Source of the DNA: Anaeromyces robustus
Taxonomy: Eukaryota; Neocallimastigomycota; Neocallimastigomycetes; Neocallimastigales; Neocallimastigaceae
NCBI GenBank assembly: GCA_002104895.1
Contig: MCFG01000696.1
Location: forward strand, 1-14,279
DNA: 14,279 nucleotides
Direction: 5' to 3'
The notes under the pieces were generated by a model, which worked only from the letters and a program-made list of their open reading frames with translations, did not search any database and was not told the DNA's origin. Below, in pieces: positions 7,101 through 14,279 of this stretch. Position 1 is the first letter of the stretch. Each line of letters begins with the position of its first letter. A program made the translations under genes and the position numbers.

Positions 7101-8936
7101 ATTTGAATCCTGTACCATCAATGATGCAGGAAACAGTATATTCATAAACAATAAATATAATTAACTTATACTAAATAATTATTACTTTGGAATCAATAAA
7201 ATTAAAAATAAAATAATCTTTTTGTTTTAACTCTACTTTATTTATTATTCTTATTTTTAAATACAAAATTATTGATCGTTTTTATAAAAGAAAGAAAAAT
7301 TATCCTCCTTTTATAATACATGAATTTTATTATTACAGTCTTTCGACTATTATTATTATTATTATTTATTTAATTAATCTAAATTATTATTATTTATTTT
7401 ATAATATAACTCACTATTCTAAATATTATTTTCTAAGATTTATTTTGATATTAATTATTATTGTTATTATTATTTATTAATATTTTCTATTCTAATTATT
7501 AAAATATTTTATTAATCTATTTAGTGTTTTAAATAAAAAAATTAAAAATAAATATTATACTTTACTACGGAAATACATTTAACTTCTGTATTATACATTT
7601 TATAAATAATTCATTTATTTTATAATTAATTTTTATTATTTTATTTATTTTATTTTATTTTAATATTATACAGAATATTTATTTTCTGTATTTGTCCAAG
7701 GTTTTTAAGTTGGAGGGAAAGAATAAGGGAAAAGGGAAAAGGGAAAAGTATGGATAATATTTAATTATATTTATTATTATAATTATATTAAAGTATTAAA
7801 TTTATTAAAGGTTAGAATTAGAAATATTAATAATTATTGTTATAAGAATATAAATAAAATATATTAATAAAGTATTGTAAAATATTTGATATTAATGAAA
7901 TAATTATTATAAAAAATTAATAAAATATTATTTAAGATATTATTTATTATATATATAAAATTTATTATAAAATATTAATAAGGTTTATTTAAATATTAAT
8001 AAAGATATAGAATTTATTATAAGATATTAATAAGATTTATTTAATATAAAATATTAATAATATTTATTTATTATAAGAATATTGATAAAATTTATTATAA
8101 GAATATTTATTATATAGTATTAATAAAATTTATTTGATATTAATAAAATATTTATAATTTATTATAAGATATTAATAAAATATTGATAATATAAAATAGT
8201 TTTTAATATAGATAAAATTATTATGTTTTAAGATATTAATAATATTATAAAGAAGTTTTGTTAAATGTTGGTTTATATGGAATAAAAGGTTTAAAAATAT
8301 GGTTTTAGAAATAATATGTATATAAGGAAATATTGTATCATCAAATGAAACAATGTTGAAATTATCTTAATTCTATTAAATAGAAAGTGATAACTTCATT
8401 GTTCAAGATATGATTGTATAAATCATATTTAATTATAAAATTTAAAAGAAAGTCATTAAGTTTAATATTTCAGAGTTTAAAATTAGTTTTATTAAAATTA
8501 TAAATTTATTTAATACATCTCGTTTATGTATTAAAATATTAAAATCTAGTTATTAAAAACATCATAAAATTTATTATTATAATCTTTAATTATTAATAAT
8601 CTAGTAGTTATTTTAAATAATATTATTATTCTAATTATTATTATTATTATTATTATTCTAATTTTTGTGGATAATTAGTAACAATTTTTAAAAAATATTA
8701 ATTTTACATTTTCTTTTTATATTATTTTCTTATTTTTAAGTTTGTTTATAAATAAAATATTAATTTATTAAAATTAAGAACATTAAATAGTTAAAATAAA
8801 TAATTTGTTTATATTAAATAACTAAATATTTTAATTTTTATTTTAAATAATTTTATAATATTTTTGAAATTCAGCTGATATTAATTATATTTTTATAAAT
8901 TTCATTCTTTATCACAAATGAAACATATGTAAAATA
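7101..8936. other. AT-rich noncoding region
   Basis: About 1.8 kb with no supported gene. It contains ATT/TTA microsatellite runs (for example near 7345-7370 and 8630-8665) and small perfect hairpins such as ATACAGAA/TTCTGTAT at 7668-7691 and AACAATG/CATTGTT enclosing TTCTAT/ATAGAA at about 8350-8405. It may include the decayed 3' end of the right-hand retrotransposon, but no LTR boundary was found. Confidence 0.4.
7721..7746 (+). repeat. Purine tract with three GGGAAAA units
   Basis: A purine-only stretch with GGGAAAA repeated in tandem within a long AT-rich region. It looks like a polypurine tract, but no TG-starting LTR follows and it lies on the opposite strand to the retrotransposon ORFs on its right. 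I cannot assign a role. Confidence 0.45.
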
Positions 8937-8974
8937 TTATCTTATATATATTAAAAATAATATATATAAGATAA
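8937..8974. other. Perfect 17-bp hairpin with AAAA loop
   Basis: TTATCTTATATATATTA (8937-8953) pairs completely with 8958-8974 around a 4-base AAAA loop. The stem is almost all A/T, so some hairpins of this kind are expected by chance here, but 17 perfect pairs with a tetraloop is long. It could extrude as a small cruciform or fold in RNA. Confidence 0.6.
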
Positions 8975-9054
8975 GAATATAATTTGTTAATAAAATAAAA
9001 GTATAATTTATATTCAACTGTATTATTAATAAAATTAATAATAATTAAATTGTA

Positions 9055-9179
9055 TAAGGATTTGGGGCGCATAAACATGCTGAATAATAAATATTTAATA
9101 GATATAATGTGGCTTATATCTATAATCCATTCAAATCCTTAACAACGTCCTCTTCCAAGAATTCGTATTCCAGGCGAAT
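9055..9179. other. Cluster of stem-loops in a GC-richer patch
   Basis: Three perfect stems lie within 125 bases: TAAGGATTTG (9055-9064) with CAAATCCTTA (9132-9141); inside it ATAGATATAA (9098-9107) with TTATATCTAT (9114-9123) around loop TGTGGC; then GAATTCG with CGAATTC (about 9160-9182) around a 9-base loop. The patch stands out from its A/T surroundings. It may be a structured RNA or part of an LTR of the minus-strand element. It does not fold as a tRNA and lacks a hammerhead core. Confidence 0.5.
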
Positions 9180-9648
9180 TCAAAGAGTTATATAATTAAA
9201 ATTTAAATATAAAATTTTATAAAGTTAAAGTTTGAAATTTTTTAAATTAAAGTATACTTTAAAAGTAGTCTTTTAAATTTCACTCGAACAAAAGTTCGAT
9301 TGGCCATGTGAAAAATAAAAGATAATAAATTTTTGGAATATAAAAATTTGTTGAATATAATATTATTATTAAATATTAATAAAATATAATATATATTGAT
9401 AAAATATTTTAATATTCATATATTGATATAAATATTTTATAAAATTGATAATTATATATTTTTATATTTAAAAAATTATTTTTGATTCAAAAATTAAATT
9501 TTAAAAAAATTTTTAAAAAATTTAATTTTTGGCTGTAGATTGAAATTTTTGAAATTTTTGAAAAATTTAAAAATTTTAAAAAAGTATTGATTTTTCAAAT
9601 CTTAATTTATTAATTAATTTATTATTAATTTATATTAAAAATTTTTTA
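9180..9648. other. AT-rich noncoding stretch
   Basis: No gene is seen. It includes a short hairpin TCGAAC-AAAA-GTTCGA at about 9284-9299 and long low-complexity A/T sequence rich in the word AAATTTTT. Confidence 0.35.
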
Positions 9649-9748
9649 GGCTATATGGATAGCCCAATTGATTTTTAATTAATGAAAAAATCAAAAATTT
9701 CTGAAAAATACCCCATGTGCATGGGTATCACAGAAAAAATGATTTTTT
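9649..9748. other. Two hairpins downstream of integrase (candidate terminator or LTR structure)
   Basis: GGCTAT-ATGG-ATAGCC is a perfect hairpin at 9649-9664. A larger one runs from AAAAAATCA (9685-9693) to TGATTTTTT (9740-9748). It encloses TTTCTG/CAGAAA, then TACC/GGTA and CATG/CATG with one bulged C. On the minus strand these lie 425-525 nt past the integrase stop, where a 3' LTR or polyadenylation region would be expected. The role is inferred only from position. Confidence 0.45.
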
Positions 9749-10015
9749 ATATATGAAAAGAAAAAAAATTTTTTATTTTTCTTTTTGAAAAAATTTATTG
9801 AAAAATTTTTGAAAAATTTAATTGAAAAATTTTATTAAAAATTTATTGAAAAAATTTTTTGAATAATTAATTTGAAAAATTTATTGAAAAAAAATTAATT
9901 TGAAAAATTTATTTGAAATTATTTAAAAATTTTTGATAAAATTTTTTGAAAATTAAATTATCAAAAAATTTTCAAAAAATTTTTATCAATTAAAATATTT
10001 TTTCAAATAATTTTT

Positions 10016-10019
<4 letters not shown>

Positions 10020-10046
<27 letters not shown>
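10020..10046 (+). repeat. Poly-T tract (A27 on the element's strand)
   Basis: A run of 27 T on the plus strand, which is poly-A in the sense of the integrase gene, about 125 nt past its stop codon. It could be a polypurine tract, a genomic poly-A insert or simple slippage. No TG terminus follows cleanly. Confidence 0.8.
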
Positions 10047-10170
10047 GAAAAAAAAAAATAGTGGGAAGCAAACAGAGGGTAGTGGCAAAAAAGTGGTGCA
10101 GAAAGTAGAATAAAAAAAAATATTGATAAAATTATCTAAAAAAATTATATAAAAAAAGTAAAAATAAAAT

Positions 10171-11245
10171 TTAGTTGTCATAACTAATAGAAGCAGAGGT
10201 TCTATTACTATTAAGTTCAGAAGATGGAACCCAATTATAAGCAGTACGATATTTATAACGAACTCTATATTCGTACTGTTTCTTCTTGTAATTAGTTCTG
10301 AAACCAGAAATTTCAACTATATCCTTAATAGATTCAGGATCTTTGTTTCTTTTGGAGAAACGAGTGGGCACCGGAGTGAAAGGTTCTAATTCAGAAACAT
10401 GGAAAACGTTGTAATGTTTAGGAAAAGGTGACTTCTTTAAGTCAATTTCGTAATTGTTATTATGGAGGACATTGGTTACCTTGTATGGACCATATTTACA
10501 GAGAGCGAGTTTAGAGCTGGATTCGAGGTTCAAAGAAGGAGGAGCTTGTATCCAGACAAGATCATCAATCTTATACGTAGGAGCGGTCATTCTCTTCTTA
10601 TCGGATGCGCGCTTGTATAATTCTTGAGAACGGAGAAGGACATCCTGTATATGATTGAATCCTTCGGCAACCTTTTGAATGGTTTTGTGATTTATATTAG
10701 TTGTTGGAAGTAGAGTGAATTCGTCCATATACGGGTGGAATCCATAATTTACAAAGAAGGGAGTTTCGTTGGTAGAAGGGTGAATTGAGTTGTTGTAGGC
10801 AAACTCAGCTAGCGGTAGAAAGTTAGCCCAGTTATTGTGATAAAAAGATCTAGAGAAACAGCGGAGGTATTGTTCGATGTAAGAATTACATCGTTCAACT
10901 TGTCCTACAGTTTCGTGATGATCGGTAGTTGTTATTTTCGATTGAACACCTAAAATAAGGAGGAACTCTTGCCATAGGTCACTAGTAAATTGAGATCCTC
11001 TATCGGTAATTATATCGTAAGGAAGCCCATGCAGTCTATAAATTGAATTGATAAAAGCTTTAGCTGTTTGTGCTGCATTGGGTATATCCTTAAATGGAAC
11101 AAGGTGTATCATTTTAGAAAATCTATCAACCACTACCATTATTACAGTGTAATTTTTAGAAGGAGGAAGCCCACAAAGGAAGTCGATTTCAATTGATTTC
11201 CAGGGTCTTTCGGGAACTTCTAAGGGTTGAAGTAGTCCAAATTTT
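10171..11245 (-). pseudogene. int: Integrase catalytic core, GPY/F module and chromodomain-like tail (frame-broken at its 5' end)
   Basis: The open frame runs from about 11265 to the TAA at 10171-10173. The methionine at 11139 is not the true start, because conserved integrase sequence continues upstream of it. The catalytic triad is visible: first Asp in EIDFLCGLP (codon 11184-11182), second Asp in ITDRGSQF (60 residues later), and Glu in GQVERCN 36 residues on, giving D,D35E. A GPY/F module (LCKYGPYKV) and the chromovirus signature YNVFHVSELEPF follow. The last 50 residues (IKDIVEISGFR...QYEYRVRYK...YNWVPSSEL) resemble a chromodomain, with Tyr where the usual core Trp sits. The domain would join cDNA to host DNA and may direct target choice. 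A one-base frame break near 11239-11245 separates it from its zinc-binding part. Confidence 0.85.
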
Positions 11246-11534
11246 CGGTGTCTTGACTTTATTTCTCATGCATGTTTCGCATGATTTTAGAAAGTCTTTG
11301 ACATCCTCATCCATTTTAGGCCACCAAAAGTTCCTAGAGATAAGTTCCAAGGTTCTTTTGACACCTCAATGACCGGCGGCGGGAGACTCATGATATCTCA
11401 TGAGTATTTCTAAGCGAAGTTCCTTAGGAATATATATTAAGTTATTATAGAATATAAGATTGTCTTCGATTTTAAATTTATTCATTTTTCTGAACGGTTT
11501 ATAAAAATAACCTTGATTTGCATTATTGGGCCGA
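11246..11534 (-). pseudogene. Integrase N-terminal H2C2 zinc-binding segment with in-frame TGA
   Basis: In a third reading segment the translation shows FYNNLIYIPKELRLEIL, then HESPAAGH, a TGA stop (11368-11366), then GVKRTLELISRNFWWPKMDEDVKDFLKSCETC. The His pair (HX7H) and the CX2C pair are the H2C2 zinc finger of Ty3/gypsy integrases, which stabilises the enzyme and its multimer. The stop replaces one residue directly after GH, where family members usually carry a hydrophobic or aromatic residue, and could result from one G-to-A change in a Trp codon. Both ends of the segment are frame breaks, near 11530 in a G/C run and near 11240 in an A/T run. Confidence 0.75.
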
Positions 11535-11690
11535 AATAAAGACGAAGATCTTCGGCTACAGGATCATTTTTAAGATGCTTTTTAATATTCGAGAGAAAAT
11601 CATTTGTGATACTAACGAGGCAGGGGGTAGAACTAATATTCTTCTTATCTAAGATGAATTCAGGTTCTTCTTCTAAATCTTCTAGATAGG
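11535..11690 (-). pseudogene. RNase H-integrase linker in a shifted frame
   Basis: After the RNase H end motif KPDSLSRR, translation in the pol frame reaches a stop (11660-11662). A frame one base away gives an acidic linker, LEDLEEEPEFILDKKN, followed by NDFLSNIKKHLKNDPVAEDLRL. This resembles the spacer between RNase H and integrase in gypsy elements. The frame breaks again near 11530. No motif makes this a separate gene. Methionines upstream in this frame lie inside RNase H and are shadows. Confidence 0.6.
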
Positions 11691-13672
11691 GAATCTGGCT
11701 TGCCATTTTTATTACCTTGGCGATAAATAAGTTCAAAATCATACTCTTGGAAAAACAAGTGCCAACGATGTTGTCGTTGGTTGCCAATTTTACCACCAAG
11801 AGTGTATATTAGGTTCTTGTGGTCGGTGAATACTTTCACCTTGAACTTAGCACCTAATAGGAGATGACGCCAGGTAGAAAAAGAATCTTTAATAGCCAGA
11901 AGTTCTTTGTCGGTGATCGGATAATTAAGTTCGGCGTTATTAAGACTTCTCGAATGGTACGCAACAGGATGAAGTTTATTATCATCATCATATTGCGAAA
12001 GGACTGCGCCAATAGCAAAGTTGCTGGCGTCGCACTCGACAATAAATTGTTTAGTATTGTCGGGATGGAGAAGGACGGGAGAAGTCGTCAAACGTTTCTT
12101 TAGGATTGAGAATGCAGAGTCACATTCTGGAGACCAGATAAACTTCTTTCCCTTTTTTGTTAAAGAGTGTAAAGGTTTAGCAATTGAGGAGAAGTCCTTT
12201 ACAAATCTTCTATAGTAATTGCAAAGACCAACGAATCTTTGCACATCCTTTACACATTTAGGGACAGGCCATTCTTCGATAGTCTTGATTTTCTTTGGGT
12301 CAGTAGCTATACCAGATCCTGAAATGATATGACCTAAGAATTCGACTTTTTCCTTATCGAATTCACACTTTGAAAGTTTTGCAAATAAGTTATTTTCAAT
12401 TAATTTCTTAAGAACATCGCGAACGGTTTTATGATGTTCTTCTAGATTATAAGAGTAGATGAGTATATCATCAAGGTACAAAATAACTGATTTTTCTAAA
12501 AATGGTCTAAGAACTGAGTTAATAAACGATTGGAAGACAGCTGGGGCATTTTTTAATCCAAATGGCATTACTAAATATTCGTAATGACCGTATTTAGTAT
12601 GGAAGGCAGTTTTATATTCGTCACCTTCCTTAATTCTAATTAAATTATAAGCGGAGCGTAAATCTAATTTAGTAAAGTATTTTACTCCTTTAACGCGTTC
12701 GATTATATCTCTAATAAGCAGAATAGGATAAGAGTTTCTAACTGTAACCGCATTTAATTTTTTATAATCGACGCAAAGTCTAAGAGAACCATCACGTTTC
12801 TTCTGGAATAAGACAGGATAACCTTCAGGAGAGTTAGATTCTCTGATAAAGCCCTTTTCTGACATGTCTTCGATATATTCCTTGAGAGTTTCTTCTTCTT
12901 CTAAGGATAATTGGTAGATAGGACCATAATGAAGGGTAGCACCATCTTTTAATATAATTTCACAATCGGTAAGACGGTGTGGAGGGAATTTGTCTGCTTC
13001 TTTTTTGCTAAAGACAACTGCGAGATCTCTATATGGTTCTGGGATATCTTCAATGTTAGGTTCCTCTGATCCAGAGACATCTTTTTGTGAAAGGAAAGAG
13101 TAAATTAAAAAATTATAATTATAATGATTTGACTTATTATTATTATTATTAGAAAAAGTTTTTATTAAATCATTTTTAAAATGATTTAAACTGAGAGTAG
13201 AATAAACATATTTATTGCGATAATTATAGTGGATTTTGTATTTCTCCATGAACTGATTACCTAAAAGTAAATCAACAGGGAGATGGTCTGAGACCAAAAA
13301 TTTTTGTTTAAAACGAATAAATCTGAATTTCTTGTTTATAAATAATTTTATTTGGAATTTTAGAGATACGAAGCTATTTATTGAATCTGTATCTCCACTG
13401 ATTCCTTTTATTAAAATTTTGTTTTGACAATTGTTAATATTTAAATTAAGTTTTTTAACAAGGTTTGATGAAATAAAGTTACAAAGTGATCCAGTATCTA
13501 GAATGGATCTAACTTGGTATTTAATAATTTTGTTATTCTCATTTAAAATGGGAATGTATGATTTAAATGAGAAAAATGATTCAGGGAGACTATTGTTTAG
13601 GGTAGTTAAGTTATGTTGAACTTCCTTTGAGAAGTTCAAAGTAGAGGACTTCTTTTGAAGTCCATTGTCTAG
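11660..13672 (-). CDS. pol: Pol: aspartic protease, reverse transcriptase and RNase H
   Basis: The frame has no needed ATG of its own. It is entered by -1 frameshifting at 13672, and the computed start at 13639 is a TTG. Numbered from 13639, the retropepsin motif ILDTGS has its Asp at 48, with LLLGNQF at 124-130. RT follows with LRLCVDYKKLN (286-296), FTKLDLRSAYN (D326), MPFGLKNAP and the catalytic YLDD at 388-391. RNase H shows ECDASNFAIGAVL (D537), TDKELLAI (E579), FTDHKNL (D606) and KPDSLSR (647-653). All three enzymes look intact, unlike the integrase that follows. They would mature the particle, copy RNA to cDNA and remove the RNA strand. The frame stops at 11660, just past RNase H, instead of continuing into integrase, which implies a frame break near 11685. 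Confidence 0.93.
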   Translation of the reverse strand, partial: LDNGLQKKSSTLNFSKEVQHNLTTLNNSLPESFFSFKSYIPILNENNKIIKYQVRSILDTGSLCNFISSNLVKKLNLNINNCQNKILIKGISGDTDSINSFVSLKFQIKLFINKKFRFIRFKQKFLVSDHLPVDLLLGNQFMEKYKIHYNYRNKYVYSTLSLNHFKNDLIKTFSNNNNNKSNHYNYNFLIYSFLSQKDVSGSEEPNIEDIPEPYRDLAVVFSKKEADKFPPHRLTDCEIILKDGATLHYGPIYQLSLEEEETLKEYIEDMSEKGFIRESNSPEGYPVLFQKKRDGSLRLCVDYKKLNAVTVRNSYPILLIRDIIERVKGVKYFTKLDLRSAYNLIRIKEGDEYKTAFHTKYGHYEYLVMPFGLKNAPAVFQSFINSVLRPFLEKSVILYLDDILIYSYNLEEHHKTVRDVLKKLIENNLFAKLSKCEFDKEKVEFLGHIISGSGIATDPKKIKTIEEWPVPKCVKDVQRFVGLCNYYRRFVKDFSSIAKPLHSLTKKGKKFIWSPECDSAFSILKKRLTTSPVLLHPDNTKQFIVECDASNFAIGAVLSQYDDDNKLHPVAYHSRSLNNAELNYPITDKELLAIKDSFSTWRHLLLGAKFKVKVFTDHKNLIYTLGGKIGNQRQHRWHLFFQEYDFELIYRQGNKNGKPDSLSRRFRRRT

Positions 13673-13678
13673 TTTTTT
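13616..13678 (-). promoter_or_regulatory. Programmed -1 ribosomal frameshift signal between gag and pol
   Basis: The heptamer A AAA AAC (13678-13672) sits in the gag frame directly before the gag stop TAG (13671-13669), and slipping back one base enters the pol frame. After an 8-base spacer comes a perfect hairpin, GGACTTC-AAAA-GAAGTCC (13663-13646). It is followed by a second one, TTGAACTTC and GAAGTTCAA around a 6-base loop (13639-13616). Heptamer, spacer of 8 and downstream stem are the standard parts of retroviral -1 sites, and A AAA AAC is a known efficient slippery sequence. The stop directly after the heptamer fixes Gag's C-terminus in unshifted products. Confidence 0.85.
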
Positions 13679-14279
13679 GAGCTTATTTTTTGCACGTCAG
13701 TAACGCGGTTGTCGTTACTGTTGTTTTTAGACTTATTATAAAAATTATTGTTTTTATTAAAATTAGTATTTTTGTTCTTCTTTTCGGTATTCTGCGGACG
13801 GGAATTTGAATTTTTCTTCTTGTCAGTTCTATTTCCGGAGAACTGACTGATCTTTGCATTCATTTCTTGAGAAGACTCTAACAGGATACACTTTGTTATG
13901 ATTTCTTCGAGCTTCTCAGGAAACTTTTCCATTTTGTTTATTTCATCCTTGTATTTAGGATGAAGACCTTTATAAAAGAACAAAGCTAAAGGTTCTTCAG
14001 GCCAAGCTAAATCAGCAGTTAACTTACGGAATTCATCAATGTACTCATTGATTTTACCGTAATTATGCTTTATATTGGCTAGTTTAATCTTCTTTAGTTT
14101 CCTGTTAACGACATCAGGAAAGGCTCTTTTTAATTCTTCTAAAAGGGTCCATAAAGAGGATGGAATAGTACCAATAGGATATTTTGTTTGGTACCAACTT
14201 CTTGCAGCTCCACGCAACCTAGACTGAACGAAGTTGATTTTTGCTTCTTCGGGCCATAACTTACATGGTGTAATGTTTG
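13669..14279 (-). CDS. gag: Gag, C-terminal part (runs off the right edge)
   Basis: The frame is open to the window end. An apparent start at 14217 is a TTG inside the protein, and conserved Gag sequence (LWPEEAKINFVQSRLRGAARSWY) continues across it. The visible part carries a retrotransposon Gag capsid domain: GAARSWY, then LLEELKRAFPDV, then INEYIDEFRKLTADLAWPEEPLALFFYKGLHPKYKDEI. The tail is very rich in Lys and Asn and has no CX2CX4HX4C knuckle, so RNA binding may depend on basic residues instead. The stop TAG follows the slippery heptamer, and Pol is made as a -1 fusion. It differs from the Gag at 152-1186, which has a knuckle and a fused protease. Confidence 0.88.
   Translation of the reverse strand, partial: NITPCKLWPEEAKINFVQSRLRGAARSWYQTKYPIGTIPSSLWTLLEELKRAFPDVVNRKLKKIKLANIKHNYGKINEYIDEFRKLTADLAWPEEPLALFFYKGLHPKYKDEINKMEKFPEKLEEIITKCILLESSQEMNAKISQFSGNRTDKKKNSNSRPQNTEKKNKNTNFNKNNNFYNKSKNNSNDNRVTDVQKISSKN

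Larger units (their letters stand above)
10171..14279 (-). mobile_element. Ty3/gypsy chromovirus, 5'-truncated by the window edge
   Basis: The order on the minus strand is gag, protease, RT, RNase H, integrase with a chromodomain-like tail. Integrase after RT and RNase H is the Ty3/gypsy (Metaviridae) order, not Ty1/copia. The 5' LTR and gag start lie beyond 14279. The 3' LTR could not be identified left of 10171. Gag and Pol are linked by a -1 frameshift signal. The reading frame after RNase H is broken several times, so this copy is probably not autonomous as sequenced. Confidence 0.9.

Noticed and set aside
2615-7105. Target-site duplication around the palindrome
   Set aside because: Flanking bases AGTAG and ATTTG do not match; no duplication of 4-9 bp is visible at the edges.
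9055-9182. Hammerhead ribozyme or tRNA in the stem-loop cluster
   Set aside because: No CTGATGA/GAAA core, and no cloverleaf with paired acceptor ends.
7100-10170. The palindrome's right end as the 3' LTR start of the right-hand retrotransposon
   Set aside because: It lies 3 kb past the integrase stop and the adjacent minus-strand sequence is not a polypurine tract; orientation fits but support is too weak.
9990-10316. Open frame of 108 codons on the minus strand
   Set aside because: It overlaps the integrase tail in another frame and ends in a poly-Lys run from the A27 tract; a shadow.
11864-12215. Plus-strand open frames opposite RNase H
   Set aside because: Antisense shadows of the strongly supported pol frame.

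Overview
The window is very AT-rich eukaryotic repeat DNA dominated by Ty3/gypsy-type LTR retrotransposon material. Intergenic stretches are almost pure A/T, with A/T homopolymers up to 50 bases, ATT-type microsatellites and many short perfect hairpins. The retrotransposon reading frames are clearly richer in G+C. No host gene, rRNA or tRNA was recognised. The chromodomain integrase, Asn-rich proteins and extreme base composition would suit an AT-rich early-diverging fungus (anaerobic gut fungi are one possibility) or another AT-rich protist. This organism call is low-confidence inference.

Layout. 152-1186 (minus) is a gag ORF with a CCHC knuckle and the start of an aspartic protease. It stops abruptly at a TGTAAC motif, so this is a truncated or non-autonomous gypsy element. 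1187-2619 has no gene. It holds a promoter-like GC-richer island, two diverged 90-bp direct repeats, a T31 run, a degenerate TTCACTTA repeat field and a purine-rich, PPT-like tract that abuts the next element.

2620-7100 is the most striking object: a near-perfect 4.48-kb palindrome. Its arms are about 2.16 kb and almost identical, differing mainly in homopolymer and hexamer copy number. They are separated by a partly asymmetric central spacer of about 150 bp. The outer ends read TGTAACG...CGTTACA and fold into nested stem-loops. It encodes no protein. It resembles a foldback-type element or an inverted pair of long LTR-like sequences.

7101-10170 is about 3 kb of AT-rich noncoding DNA containing several strong hairpins. 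10171-14279 (minus) is a Ty3/gypsy chromovirus that runs off the right edge: gag, then a canonical -1 frameshift site (A AAA AAC, stop codon, two tandem hairpins), then protease-RT-RNase H, then integrase with H2C2, D,D35E, GPY/F and a chromodomain-like tail. The part downstream of RNase H carries three frame breaks and one in-frame TGA, so this copy is decayed or the sequence has indel errors there.

In an intact copy Gag would form the particle, Pol would be made at a lower level by -1 frameshifting, RT/RNase H would make cDNA, and integrase would insert it, possibly steered by the chromodomain. The left gag-only element and the palindrome encode no RT or integrase and could only move using such enzymes in trans.
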